Positions 12,323 through 20,765 of a stretch of DNA of 64,000 nt are shown in pieces. The stretch covers positions 60,882 to 124,881 of the forward strand of contig JAHIQM010000004.1 in assembly GCA_018902545.1 (NCBI GenBank). Reading direction: 5' to 3'. This DNA comes from Pseudomonadota bacterium (lineage in GTDB: Bacteria; Desulfobacterota; Desulfovibrionia; Desulfovibrionales; Desulfomicrobiaceae). Below the pieces are notes generated by a model, which was given only the letters and a program-made list of their open reading frames with translations, made no database searches and was not told the origin of the DNA. The translations under genes and the position numbers were made by a program. Positions within the stretch are counted from its first letter, which is position 1; each line of letters begins with the position of its first letter.

Positions 12323-12985
12323 ATGACAAAAAAAAGAATCCTGCTCGTTGAGGACGACATCCTGCTTCGCATGGGTCTCAAATCCATGATCGACATGCAC
12401 GGTCAGTACGTGGTCGATGACGACGTCGCCAACGGACGGGATGCCGTAAGATCTTTTCGCATGAAAAAACAGGAGATCGTCCTGCTGGACCTTCGCCTGC
12501 CCGACATTTCCGGAGTGGAAGTGCTCCAGAAAATCAGGGAAATCGAACCGGACGCCAAAGTCGTCGTCCTCACGGCCAGCGACGACAACGACTTCATCTT
12601 CGAGGCGCTGGAGCACGGTGCCAACGCCTATGTCCTCAAAGGATCAAACCCCGAAGAACTCTTCCTGGCCATAGCCTACGCCATGGAAGACGATCTTTTC
12701 ATAAGTCCTCATCTGGCCAAGGTCATCGTCCGGGACTACCTTTTGGTGAACAGGCAACGAAAGGCCCTGCCGCCGATGCAAAACCTGACCAACCGCGAGA
12801 AAGAGATCGTCAGGCTCATCATTGACGGTAAAAAAAGTAAACAGATCGCCGAGTCCCTCTTCATCAGCATCAAGACGGTGGACAAGCACCGGTCCAACAT
12901 TCTCGGCAAGCTCGGCATAAACAGTTGCAACGAATTGCGGCACGGAAGCCTGTTTTTGTCGGAAGAGGATGACGACAAACACTAA
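12323..12985 (+). CDS. LuxR/NarL-family response regulator
   Basis: A 220-residue regulator. Residues 1-120 are a receiver with acidic ED-D at 10-12, phospho-acceptor Asp56 in LLDLRLPDISG, and Lys near 115. Residues about 150-215 are a LuxR-type DNA-binding domain with LTNREKEIVRLI and SIKTVDKHRSNI. No kinase gene lies beside it. The ribosome-binding site is weak (AGAGAA). The next gene, a receiver-HPt protein, starts 62 bp downstream on the same strand, which suggests one phosphorelay module fed by a distant hybrid kinase. Targets are unknown. Confidence 0.9.
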   Translation: MTKKRILLVEDDILLRMGLKSMIDMHGQYVVDDDVANGRDAVRSFRMKKQEIVLLDLRLPDISGVEVLQKIREIEPDAKVVVLTASDDNDFIFEALEHGANAYVLKGSNPEELFLAIAYAMEDDLFISPHLAKVIVRDYLLVNRQRKALPPMQNLTNREKEIVRLIIDGKKSKQIAESLFISIKTVDKHRSNILGKLGINSCNELRHGSLFLSEEDDDKH

Positions 12986-13047
12986 CAAACCGGAAATGAA
13001 GTTCTCCCGAATGATCCGCGGGACTCGCACACAAAAAGGTATACCGG

Positions 13048-13830
13048 ATGCAAAAAAAGAACGTGGACTGCGACCGAAAAACGGCCCTTGTAGTCGATGA
13101 CGACGAAATATGCCGATGTGTCACCGCAGAAATCCTGGGCAATCTCGGCATAGAGGTTCATCTCTCCCCTGACGCCGAGCATGCCGTGAGCCTGGCTCAG
13201 GCGAACACCTATGACCTGCTCCTGCTCGACCTGCGCATGCCTTCCATGAACGGAGTGGAGTTGGCCGGCCTTCTGCTGGAAAACGGACTTGCCACGAAAG
13301 AAAGGATATTTCTGCTCACCGCAGAGGACCCAGACGACGCCATGAATCTCATGCCCACCGGCCTTGCCCTGCGCATGCTCCGCAAGCCCCTGGAACGCGC
13401 CCGGATCGAATCTTTTTTTTCCGGGCAGTCCGCCCCGACGCCCGCCTCAAACACGGCCGTTCACGAAACTGCGCGAATCGAGGGTTTTGACATCCCCCTC
13501 GCCCTGGCAAACTTCATGGGCTACGAATCCGCCTATTTCAACATCCTGCGCGAATTTCCCGATTACGGAGCAACATTCATCTCTGAGTACAGCGCGTATC
13601 TGCAAAGCAAAAATTTCAAGGAATGCAGGCGGCTGGCGCACAGTATCAAAGGCTCTTCGCTGATGATCGGGGCCACGGAATTAAGCATGCTGGCCACAAA
13701 ACTTGAAACCGCGTGTTTGATTTCACCAGAATCGGAACGCATCCAACTCGCATTTGATATGATCGAAGAGAAAATTATCGAAGCATCGGAAAACGTCAAA
13801 AAACACTTCCATCGCATCGACAGCGCCTAA
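13048..13830 (+). CDS. Receiver-HPt phosphorelay protein
   Basis: A 260-residue cytoplasmic protein. The receiver has DDDE at 17-20, phospho-acceptor Asp61 in LLLLDLRMPSMNG and conserved Lys113. After a linker rich in Pro, Ala and Ser (about 125-142) comes a histidine phosphotransfer domain with the phospho-His in LAHSIKGSS at about 198. There is no kinase or output domain, so it can only relay or buffer phosphoryl groups. It follows the LuxR-type regulator on the same strand. Partner kinases are not in the neighbourhood. Confidence 0.87.
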   Translation: MQKKNVDCDRKTALVVDDDEICRCVTAEILGNLGIEVHLSPDAEHAVSLAQANTYDLLLLDLRMPSMNGVELAGLLLENGLATKERIFLLTAEDPDDAMNLMPTGLALRMLRKPLERARIESFFSGQSAPTPASNTAVHETARIEGFDIPLALANFMGYESAYFNILREFPDYGATFISEYSAYLQSKNFKECRRLAHSIKGSSLMIGATELSMLATKLETACLISPESERIQLAFDMIEEKIIEASENVKKHFHRIDSA

Positions 13831-13908
13831 GCGGCGGCGTGTGACCTCCGAGCCGAAAAACTGTCGAACCCCAGGCGATCTCGTTGATCAAATCCGGCGC
13901 ATCCGCTC

Positions 13909-16218
13909 TCATTTTTCCAGTGGGAAAAGGCGCGCCCCTGCGCAATGATCTTCCAAACGCAGCCCCGTGACCGCCAACTCGGCCCGCAGACTATCGGCCA
14001 GCACATAATCCTTTGCCTTGCGGGCCTCTTCCCGGCGTCTGATCAGCTCGGCGGCTTCCTTCGGCCAGTCCCGTACCGGCAGAGGCAGGCGCGCATGATC
14101 AAGAAAACCCAGCACCCGGTCGCAGGCCAGCAGCTGCTCGGCCACCAGTGCAGCCTCGGCGACGCTCAGCTTTCCGGCCCGGGCGTTGACGCTCTTGGCA
14201 AAGGCGAAGAGCACCGGCCAGAAATGGGCCAGATCGAGGTTGTCATCGAGGGCCGAGGCAAAGGCTGTCTTGAGGTCGTAGATGCCCTGCTCAAGCTCCG
14301 CCGCGACGCTCTCCCCCGTGCCGCCCAGTGACGCCGAAACGTAGGCGTCCTGCAGGCGGTTCTGGTTCTTGGCCCACATGACCAGGCTTTCGGGCGAACA
14401 GGCCAGGGATTTCAGGTACGAAGCAGAGAGAAGCCACAGGCGCAGGGCGGGGCCGGAGCCGGCCATGGCCAGCGCTTCGGGCAGCGAAGGGATCGCCTCG
14501 CCCTGATCGCGCGGAGTCACGGGCTGGGCCACCATCCAGGCCATGGGCCTGACCCCGGCCCCGGCGCTCCAGATGGCGCTGAAATTATCCAGATGCGGAA
14601 AGCGATGAGACTCCCCGGCGAACATGACCGTGACCGTGCCCAGGGCGTCCAGGGCCGTGGCCGCCAACTGCAGAAACCAGCTCGGCCGCACCTTGCCCCA
14701 TTCGGTCTCCAGCACCTCGCCAAGCTTCAAATCCTGCAACGTGGCCCGCTTGAGCAAGGTGAAATCGGCCGGGTTGTCCTTCACATAATCGGCCAGATCC
14801 ACCGTGTAGCCTAGATTCATGCCCGCCGTATCCACGCTCGAGATCTGTCCGTAGCACTTGTCCCGGGTCACATCGAAATAGACCGAACGCAGCTTCTCGT
14901 AGGCCTGGCCCTTGGCCAGCAGCTTGCGCGCCAGACCCAGGGCGCGCTCCTGGCTGGCCCCAGCCAAAGGAAAGAGAACCGCATCAGCCACGCCCAAGGC
15001 CCTGGCATGGGCGACCATGAACTCCTGGGCTCGCGCGCCAAAAGCGGCCAGGCCGGTCTTGACCTGCCTGGCCGCCGCCAGGGCGCGGTCGTCCATGTCC
15101 GCCAGGCCAACGGCCATGCGCACACTCTCCCCGCGCTCCTTCAGGGCTTTACCCAATACGTCCAGCCAGACGACGCGCCGCCATGCATCCAACTCGCCAA
15201 GATCGTCCAGGCTCGGACCGGGGGTGAACAGGGCGTGCCCACCGGCGGGGGTGCCCAGGCATTCGAGGCAGCCGGTGGCCACGCTGCGTACTCCCAGCCC
15301 GTGCCGATCCTGCGGCGAAAAAAGGGTGGTCGAAAGATAGCGCTCCCCGGTGTCCGGACAGATGAAGACTATAAGCCCCTCTTCCCCGGCCTCGTCGAGC
15401 TCCCGGGCGATGCGCAGCGCCCCGGCCAGGGCCGCGCCCGCGCTCATCCCGGACAGAATACCCTCTTCCCTCGCCAATCGGCGCGAACAGGAAAAAGCCT
15501 CCTCGTCCTCGACATGGATGATCCGGTCCACAGCGCGTTTGTCATAAATGCCAGGAGGATAGGACTCCTGCATATTCTTGAGTCCCTGGATCTTGTGCCC
15601 GGCGTAGGGCTCCACGGCCACGACTTTGATGCCCGGGGCCGACTCCTTCATGCGCCGCGCGATGCCCATGGCCGTGCCCGAGGTGCCGAGACTGGCGACC
15701 ACATGGGTGGCCCGCCCCTGGGTCTGCTCAATGATCTCCCGGCCCGTGCCCATGTAATGGGCGGCGATGCTGGCCGGGTTGTTGAACTGATCCATGAGCA
15801 CGTAGGTCTGCGGTTCCTCCCGCGCCAGCCGGTAGGCTTCCTCGATGGCCCCGTCGGTGCCCAGGCGACCCGGAGTGAGGCGCAGCTCCGCACCGAAGGC
15901 GCGCATGATGCGTTTTCGCTCCTCCGAGGCGGAATCGGGCATGAGCAGGGTCAATTTGTAGCCCTTGACCGCGCAGACCATGGCCAGGCCGACTCCGGTG
16001 TTGCCGCTGGTAGCCTCAATGACGATCTTGTCGGGGGTCAGCTCGCCGGAGGCCTCGGCGGCCTCGATCATGGCCAGGGCCACGCGATCCTTGATGGACC
16101 CGCCGACGTTCTGGGCTTCGAGCTTGGTCGCCAGGCGGATACACGGATGCGGGAACACGCGATTGAGATAGACAATGGGCGTGGCCCCGATGAGCGAGAG
16201 AATGGTCGGATGAATCAT
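13909..16218 (-). CDS. Cysteine synthase fused to a degenerate cysteinyl-tRNA synthetase
   Basis: A 769-residue two-part protein. Residues 1 to about 310 are a complete O-acetylserine sulfhydrylase: PLP lysine Lys43 in GGSIKDRVA, EATSGNTGVG, and the phosphate loop GTSGTAMG, so it should make cysteine from O-acetylserine and sulfide. From about residue 330 it follows the whole length of cysteinyl-tRNA synthetase, including AYEKLRSVYFDV, WGKVRPSWF and the C-terminal pattern RREEARKAKDYVLADSLR. The HIGH motif is replaced by LGEL, KMSKS is absent (RDQGEAIPS), and the zinc Cys in the WHIECS position is lost. The second half is therefore probably not an active synthetase. The start at 16218 is preferred over one 26 codons upstream because it begins at the usual CysK N-terminus with AGGG upstream. 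Confidence 0.88.
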   Translation of the reverse strand: MIHPTILSLIGATPIVYLNRVFPHPCIRLATKLEAQNVGGSIKDRVALAMIEAAEASGELTPDKIVIEATSGNTGVGLAMVCAVKGYKLTLLMPDSASEERKRIMRAFGAELRLTPGRLGTDGAIEEAYRLAREEPQTYVLMDQFNNPASIAAHYMGTGREIIEQTQGRATHVVASLGTSGTAMGIARRMKESAPGIKVVAVEPYAGHKIQGLKNMQESYPPGIYDKRAVDRIIHVEDEEAFSCSRRLAREEGILSGMSAGAALAGALRIARELDEAGEEGLIVFICPDTGERYLSTTLFSPQDRHGLGVRSVATGCLECLGTPAGGHALFTPGPSLDDLGELDAWRRVVWLDVLGKALKERGESVRMAVGLADMDDRALAAARQVKTGLAAFGARAQEFMVAHARALGVADAVLFPLAGASQERALGLARKLLAKGQAYEKLRSVYFDVTRDKCYGQISSVDTAGMNLGYTVDLADYVKDNPADFTLLKRATLQDLKLGEVLETEWGKVRPSWFLQLAATALDALGTVTVMFAGESHRFPHLDNFSAIWSAGAGVRPMAWMVAQPVTPRDQGEAIPSLPEALAMAGSGPALRLWLLSASYLKSLACSPESLVMWAKNQNRLQDAYVSASLGGTGESVAAELEQGIYDLKTAFASALDDNLDLAHFWPVLFAFAKSVNARAGKLSVAEAALVAEQLLACDRVLGFLDHARLPLPVRDWPKEAAELIRRREEARKAKDYVLADSLRAELAVTGLRLEDHCAGARLFPLEK

Positions 16219-16815
16219 GAAAAAACCCTGCTGATGGATTGAACGCAAGGGCGCAAACCTAGGGCAAAACCCGTTTCCGGGCAAGGGGCGGAACACTGGG
16301 AGGACAAAACGGCGCCGGTGCGCGCAGGCTGACCATGAGCGTCAACCTGTCGATCGCCTGGGGTGTGCGTGGTCACCAGGAAAGCCTTTTTTGAACCTGC
16401 ATTTGCATGTGAGCAACCGCTCCACGCTCTTTAAGAAATTGAAACGACCCTTCAGAAAAATCCAGTTGATTTTTTTCCCTGCTCGTTAATTTAGAATAAG
16501 AATTTAAGCTAAAATATAAAAGAACCTTATTTTAGGTTCGGAGCAGGCAGGATGCAACGGGAACTCCAAGGCAAATAGGATCATTTCGACGGTGGGTGAG
16601 AAGGCTCAAGCCTTCGTATCGGCCCCCCTGCGTCCGTGCCCACCCATTGACTGGACGCCGGAACTTAGGAGCAAGTTCGACTAGGCGCAGTGGCTCAGTG
16701 TTTGAACACGTTGATTCGGCGCAACGTCCGCCCGAGCAGGGAGAGAAAAGTGGTTCTTCGACGTTTGATATGGAATTGACCGACATCAATCAGTGGGTAG
16801 CCCACCGCCTGGAAC

Positions 16816-16854
16816 TCAAGGGGGATCCTCTGCGAAAGAACACTTCCCCCTTGA
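16816..16854. repeat. 10-bp inverted repeat
   Basis: TCAAGGGGGA at 16816-16825 is the exact reverse complement of 16845-16854, with a 19-nt loop. It lies directly before the larger inverted repeat at 16856-16922. Confidence 0.6.
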
Positions 16855-16855
16855 C

Positions 16856-16922
16856 GGAAAACGGCCACTAAGGACACAGGAAGAAATCCAGCGTCGCTTC
16901 GTTGCATAGGTGGCCGTTTTCC
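16856..16922. repeat. 13-bp inverted repeat, possible insertion-element scar
   Basis: GGAAAACGGCCAC at 16856-16868 is the exact reverse complement of 16910-16922, 41 bp apart. It lies 50 bp beyond the stop of the BON lipoprotein gene and could also act as that gene's terminator, though the loop is long. Confidence 0.55.
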
Positions 16923-16971
16923 CCGAACTACCCAGCCGTTTTCACGCATCTGCACAAAAAAATCAAATCAA

Positions 16972-17376
16972 TCACTCTTTAATCAGCATATTATTCTGCA
17001 CTGAATTCACATCTTTCACACTACGCGCTATTTCCGTTGCCCTGTCGATACTTAGTTTTGAATCCACAGTGCCGCCCAACTTCACCACTCGGTCTGTCGT
17101 GACAACGTCGATCTCAAACACATTCAGCAGTGGATCTTGCAAAATATCCGCTTTAATCTTGGCTGTAATTGCGGTGTCGTCCATGTAATCACCTACATTT
17201 TCAGCACCTTTTACGACCGCGTCACCTGCGTTTTCCATTTTATCGCCAACTTTCACAGTCGTTTCATCAACTGTTTTGCCAGCTTTTTCTGCTGGTCCCT
17301 CGTTTTGACAAGCGCTCAAGGCAAATACGGCCGCAAACATAAAGAAAATACAAAAAATCTTGAATATCTGTTTCAT
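16972..17376 (-). CDS. BON-domain lipoprotein (OsmY-like)
   Basis: A 134-residue lipoprotein. The signal peptide ends in lipobox LSAC with Cys23 as the lipidated residue. After a short acidic/lysine linker, residues about 65-134 form one BON domain (ITAKIKADILQDP, VVTTDRVVKLGGTVDS, ARSVKDVNSVQNN). BON domains are thought to bind phospholipid or envelope surfaces, and single-BON lipoproteins are often stress-induced. The start at 17376 follows GGAGGG; eleven upstream in-frame codons are ignored. It stands alone on its strand. Confidence 0.88.
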   Translation of the reverse strand: MKQIFKIFCIFFMFAAVFALSACQNEGPAEKAGKTVDETTVKVGDKMENAGDAVVKGAENVGDYMDDTAITAKIKADILQDPLLNVFEIDVVTTDRVVKLGGTVDSKLSIDRATEIARSVKDVNSVQNNMLIKE

Positions 17377-17908
17377 ACAACTCCCTCCAGTTAGAGTTTG
17401 CGCCACCAATAGATCTTTTTAAGATATGCGAGTCCTTAAAGCATGCCATTGCTCCCAGCGACGATCTAAACCTATTTTTCCAATCAAAATGGGAAAAGGT
17501 ATCGCAGGCGGTTATATGGTCATATTCAAAGACTGAACACTCAAGCGCCCAAAAGCATTCGCGGGGCCAGCCTTCCGACCCTCTCGCAACACCCGTGCCG
17601 TAGAATGTCGCAGACATTTATAGTCACAACATGTTGATTAAAAATGACTAAACGAAAAAACAACGTGAGCGAGCAGAGTGAGTTCTTAACGCAACCCGCC
17701 AAATCCAACATATACGCCATATATGGCGAAGCAGGTCACGTGAGATTAAAGGGAGTTGCGGTGATGATTCGGCCAGAGCTTTTTCATCTGGTCCGGCTGA
17801 TGATGGGCGGCGGCTTGCGGCTTCAAAGAAAGATCGACGCACTATGGGAGGTTCTGGAAATCTGTCAGAATAGGGGGGCAACTAGGGGCACCCATGTTTG
17901 GACCTTAC
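17377..17908. other. Intergenic stretch with three short palindromes
   Basis: No supported gene. It holds AATGTC-N3-GACATT at 17604-17618, CAACATGTTG at 17627-17636 and CGCCATATATGGCG at 17715-17728. An open frame at 17644-17997 overlaps the methyltransferase end and shows no domain, so it is not called. Confidence 0.5.
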
Positions 17909-18589
17909 TTATCCCTCTGCCCCCTTATCCCTCGGACGCGTGTACACTGCGAAAAAGTGGGGTACCGGTGGATTCTGGTCGTCATCATAGGCCATGAAGA
18001 AGGACTCTGACAGGCCGACCCGCACGAAACCGTCGATTTCACATTTGTCCAGCGCGATCGGAAATGTTTCGGACGTATCGTCGCTGCTGCGGCTGCGGCA
18101 TGACACGAGGATATCACCCTCAGGTGCGGCCAGTTCCGCGATGGCCTCAAGCGCCCTGACCCGGTTTTGGCCTGTCAGGATCTGGATGGTGTTGCACTCG
18201 TACACGAGGTCGAATTTTCGCCGCCACTGCTCGGGAAGATCCAGCAGATCGGCGACCCGGTAGTCCACCGTGCTCGCGGGATACCTTTGCCGGCACATGG
18301 CAATGGCCGAGGGGGAGATGTCAAAGGCCACGGTGTCATAACCGTGCTCCGCCAGCGCCTCTGCGTCATCACCGAGGCCGCAGCCGATGGTGATGGCCCG
18401 CTTGCCGCGCTGAGCGGGGCGTCTTTCGATCCAGTCGAGCAGCAGCGGGTTGGGCTTCAGGTCGGCCCAGTAAACCTTGTTGATGTCACCTTCGGCCCGC
18501 GCGTAGAACTCCTCAAACCATCCGTCCGGGTTTCCGCGCTTGGCGTAAGACTTTGCCAGAAGTTGCGTTGCGAACTTCGGATTGTTCAT
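17909..18589 (-). CDS. Class I SAM-dependent methyltransferase (TPMT-like)
   Basis: A 226-residue cytoplasmic methyltransferase. Motif I reads AITIGCGLGDDAEALAE, motif II has TVAFDISPSAIAMCRQ, and the acidic post-motif is VDYRVADLLDL. The tryptophan-rich N-terminus (NPDGWFEEFYARAEG) and the overall pattern resemble the thiopurine/small-molecule methyltransferase group. The substrate is unknown. AAGGAC precedes the start. It is divergent from the Fe-S protein gene and not in an operon. Confidence 0.85.
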   Translation of the reverse strand: MNNPKFATQLLAKSYAKRGNPDGWFEEFYARAEGDINKVYWADLKPNPLLLDWIERRPAQRGKRAITIGCGLGDDAEALAEHGYDTVAFDISPSAIAMCRQRYPASTVDYRVADLLDLPEQWRRKFDLVYECNTIQILTGQNRVRALEAIAELAAPEGDILVSCRSRSSDDTSETFPIALDKCEIDGFVRVGLSESFFMAYDDDQNPPVPHFFAVYTRPRDKGAEG

Positions 18590-18744
18590 GGACTTGTCCT
18601 TTGTTTGTTCTTGAACCTGCCTTCCCCCTACCTTGTGCCTTTTTTACTTGTCCAACAGTTTGATTCCCAGAGCGAGACCTAACCGCTCCTCAAATACTGG
18701 ACAAGACGGTGCGCGACTGATCTTGTCCCAAAATCTCCCTTTTT

Positions 18745-18758
18745 TTGACATGGCTCAA
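18745..18758 (+). promoter_or_regulatory. FNR/CRP-like site overlapping a possible -35
   Basis: TTGA-N6-TCAA fits the general FNR/CRP-family half-site arrangement. The same bases give TTGACA as a -35 element, with a poor -10 (TATGCC) 16 bp on. It lies 59 bp before the Fe-S protein start. A control role is inferred. Confidence 0.35.
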
Positions 18759-18816
18759 AGCGGGCATATGCCAAAGCCCATAGACAGGACTCACGCAACC
18801 AACAGCGGAGGAACGC

Positions 18817-19626
18817 ATGAAAAGAAAAATCATTGAAATAGACGACGAAAAATGCACGGGCTGCGGCCAGTGCGTGACCGGATGCGCCGAAGGCGCTTTG
18901 GCCATCATCGACGGCAAGGCCAGGATCGTGAGGGATATGTTTTGTGACGGGCTCGGGGCCTGCATTGGGCATTGTCCCGAGGACGCCCTGCACATCATCG
19001 AGCGCGAAGCAGATGATTTCGATGAGGAAGCGGCCATGGAACATGTGCGCAAGATGGGCGGTGTCGGGCATCCCCAGCATCCTGCCGCAGGGCATGGATG
19101 CCCCTCGGCCCAGGTTTCGACCCGCACGCCCGGCCACGGCGGCTGCCCCTCGGCGGGCATGATGCGCATGACGCCCAGCCAGCAGGCCAACACGGCCAGT
19201 GGCCAGGTCGGTTCGGCCCTGTCGCACTGGCCGATCCAGATTCGGCTGATCCCGCCCCACGCACCTTTCCTGCAGGACGCGGATCTGCTCATCGCCGGGG
19301 ACTGCTGCCCGGTGGCCACCCCGGATTTTCACGGGCGCTTCCTGGCCGGTCGGACCATCATGCTCGGCTGCCCCAAGTTCGACAACGCCGGGGAATACGT
19401 GGAACGATTGACGCAGGTCTTCGCCCAAAACAGGATCAACTCCGTGACCATCCTTGAAATGGAGGTGCCCTGCTGCTCGGGACTGTCGGGCATCGTGGGT
19501 CAGGCCCTCGTCAGGAGCGGACGGGACATCCCCGCCGTGCGGGCCATTGTGGCCAGAGACGGTAAGGTCAGCGAGGAGAAATTCATCCCCCAGGCCATGG
19601 CTCCCCAGGGATTGACCCGGCTCTAA
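18817..19626 (+). CDS. 4Fe-4S ferredoxin-domain protein with C-terminal Cys-rich domain
   Basis: A 269-residue cytoplasmic iron-sulfur protein. A ferredoxin domain has CTGCGQCVTGCAEGA (13-27) and a second, unusual cluster motif CDGLGACIGHCPED (43-56). A glycine/histidine/proline-rich linker (about 80-130) contains two GCPSA repeats. The C-terminal part keeps further cysteines in AGDCCPVATPDF, LGCPKFDN and EVPCCSG, which could bind another cluster. Such proteins are common in anaerobes and are presumed electron carriers; the partner is not known. A good GGAGG lies upstream. Confidence 0.85.
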   Translation: MKRKIIEIDDEKCTGCGQCVTGCAEGALAIIDGKARIVRDMFCDGLGACIGHCPEDALHIIEREADDFDEEAAMEHVRKMGGVGHPQHPAAGHGCPSAQVSTRTPGHGGCPSAGMMRMTPSQQANTASGQVGSALSHWPIQIRLIPPHAPFLQDADLLIAGDCCPVATPDFHGRFLAGRTIMLGCPKFDNAGEYVERLTQVFAQNRINSVTILEMEVPCCSGLSGIVGQALVRSGRDIPAVRAIVARDGKVSEEKFIPQAMAPQGLTRL

Positions 19627-19672
19627 GCCCGGCCCAGAACTTTGGGGCACGTCATCCGTATCCCGGGCCGAC

Positions 19673-20686
19673 TTAACGTTTCCAGCCCTGGTCTCGCACC
19701 CGCGCAAAGGCCTTTTCCGGCACCGGAAGATGCTGCGCACAAGCACCCTCATCCGCCATTTCGCGGCTGAGGGTGCTTGTGCTTTGACGGTCCGGCCACT
19801 GCTGACACAGCAGCACTCCGGCAAAGACCACGGCCACCCCGACAAGTTGCCAGGCAGTGAGCTGCTCGCCCAGGCACAGCCAGCCGAGCAGCATGGAGAA
19901 GACGGGGATGAGATTGACGAAAGCCGAGGCCTGCCAGGCCGGAAGCTTGCTGATCCCGTAGTTGTAGAGTCCGTAGGCCCCGATGCTTATGCACACGCCC
20001 AGGTACAGGACCGCAAGGCTCGGCCCAACGGGAAATGCCACGGGCAAGGCCGTGGACGGCAGGAAAAGCAGCGGCAGGAAAAACACCGTTCCCACCAAGG
20101 ATTGCACGGCAGTCAGAAACCACGGGGAATAGCGGGCGCAGAGCTTCTTCATGCTCACGGTATAGCCTGCCGCGCAGAGCATGGCCAAAAGCTCCAGGAA
20201 ATTACCCATGAGCGGGCGCGGCGAGGACTCGGTGGCCACACCGGAGACGCTGACCCAGATCACTCCGGCCAGGGCCAGGACCAGACCCGACCATGAACGG
20301 GCGCTGAGGCGCTCGCCCAGAAAAAAACCGGCGCAGACCGCCACCAGAACGGGCAGCGTGGCCGCCACCATGCCCGCCTGGGAAGCCGAGGTCATGGTCA
20401 GGGCCTGGCCTTCGAACACGAAATAAAAGCATGGCTCGCACAGGGCCATAAAGACCATAAAGCCCAAATCCTCCCGGCGCAGATTACGCGGCCGCCAGAG
20501 CGGGAGCACGAGCATAAAGAGAAGGGCCGAAATAATCATGCGCGCGAAGACAACAACAATGGGATCGAAAAACATCACTGCGTACTTGAAGGCGACAAAG
20601 GAACTTCCCCACAGCACCATGCCCACGAACAGGGACAAAAACGGAAGAACGGATAAAAATGTCATCACGATCACCAAAGCATGCAT
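19673..20686 (-). CDS. EamA/DMT-family permease
   Basis: A 337-residue inner-membrane protein with ten hydrophobic helices in two five-helix repeats, typical of drug/metabolite exporters (VGMVLWGSSFVAFKYAV at the start, LLGWLCLGEQLTAWQLVGVAVVFAGVLL in the second repeat). The substrate cannot be told. There is a polar tail of about 40 residues. The start is uncertain: the first ATG at 20686 has no ribosome-binding site, and an ATG seven codons in (20665) is an alternative. It is convergent with the Fe-S protein gene and divergent from the AAA-SPOR gene. Confidence 0.88.
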   Translation of the reverse strand: MHALVIVMTFLSVLPFLSLFVGMVLWGSSFVAFKYAVMFFDPIVVVFARMIISALLFMLVLPLWRPRNLRREDLGFMVFMALCEPCFYFVFEGQALTMTSASQAGMVAATLPVLVAVCAGFFLGERLSARSWSGLVLALAGVIWVSVSGVATESSPRPLMGNFLELLAMLCAAGYTVSMKKLCARYSPWFLTAVQSLVGTVFFLPLLFLPSTALPVAFPVGPSLAVLYLGVCISIGAYGLYNYGISKLPAWQASAFVNLIPVFSMLLGWLCLGEQLTAWQLVGVAVVFAGVLLCQQWPDRQSTSTLSREMADEGACAQHLPVPEKAFARVRDQGWKR

Positions 20687-20765
20687 AATAGCAGTATATT
20701 TTAAAAAAAAGCTTGCATAGAATTACGGCAACACCTACGTATTGAGCGAAGATTCATGAATAATC

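Larger units (their letters stand above)
16219..16971. other. Gene-poor gap with clustered inverted repeats
   Basis: No convincing protein gene. Between 16522 and 16678 there are several short stems: 16522-16527/16534-16539, 16600-16606/16609-16615, 16630-16635/16653-16658 and 16661-16666/16673-16678. The loop of the third could pair with 16593-16598. This could be a structured RNA or the worn remains of a mobile element. An open frame over 16596-16871 has unlikely composition and no recognisable domain. Confidence 0.4.

Noticed and set aside
16596..16871. A 91-codon frame in the gap beside the inverted repeats
   Set aside because: No start signal or domain; odd composition. Kept only as part of a possible element scar or RNA.
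17644..17997. A 117-codon open frame
   Set aside because: Runs into the methyltransferase end, no domain, no ribosome-binding site, and an opposite-strand frame is equally long.
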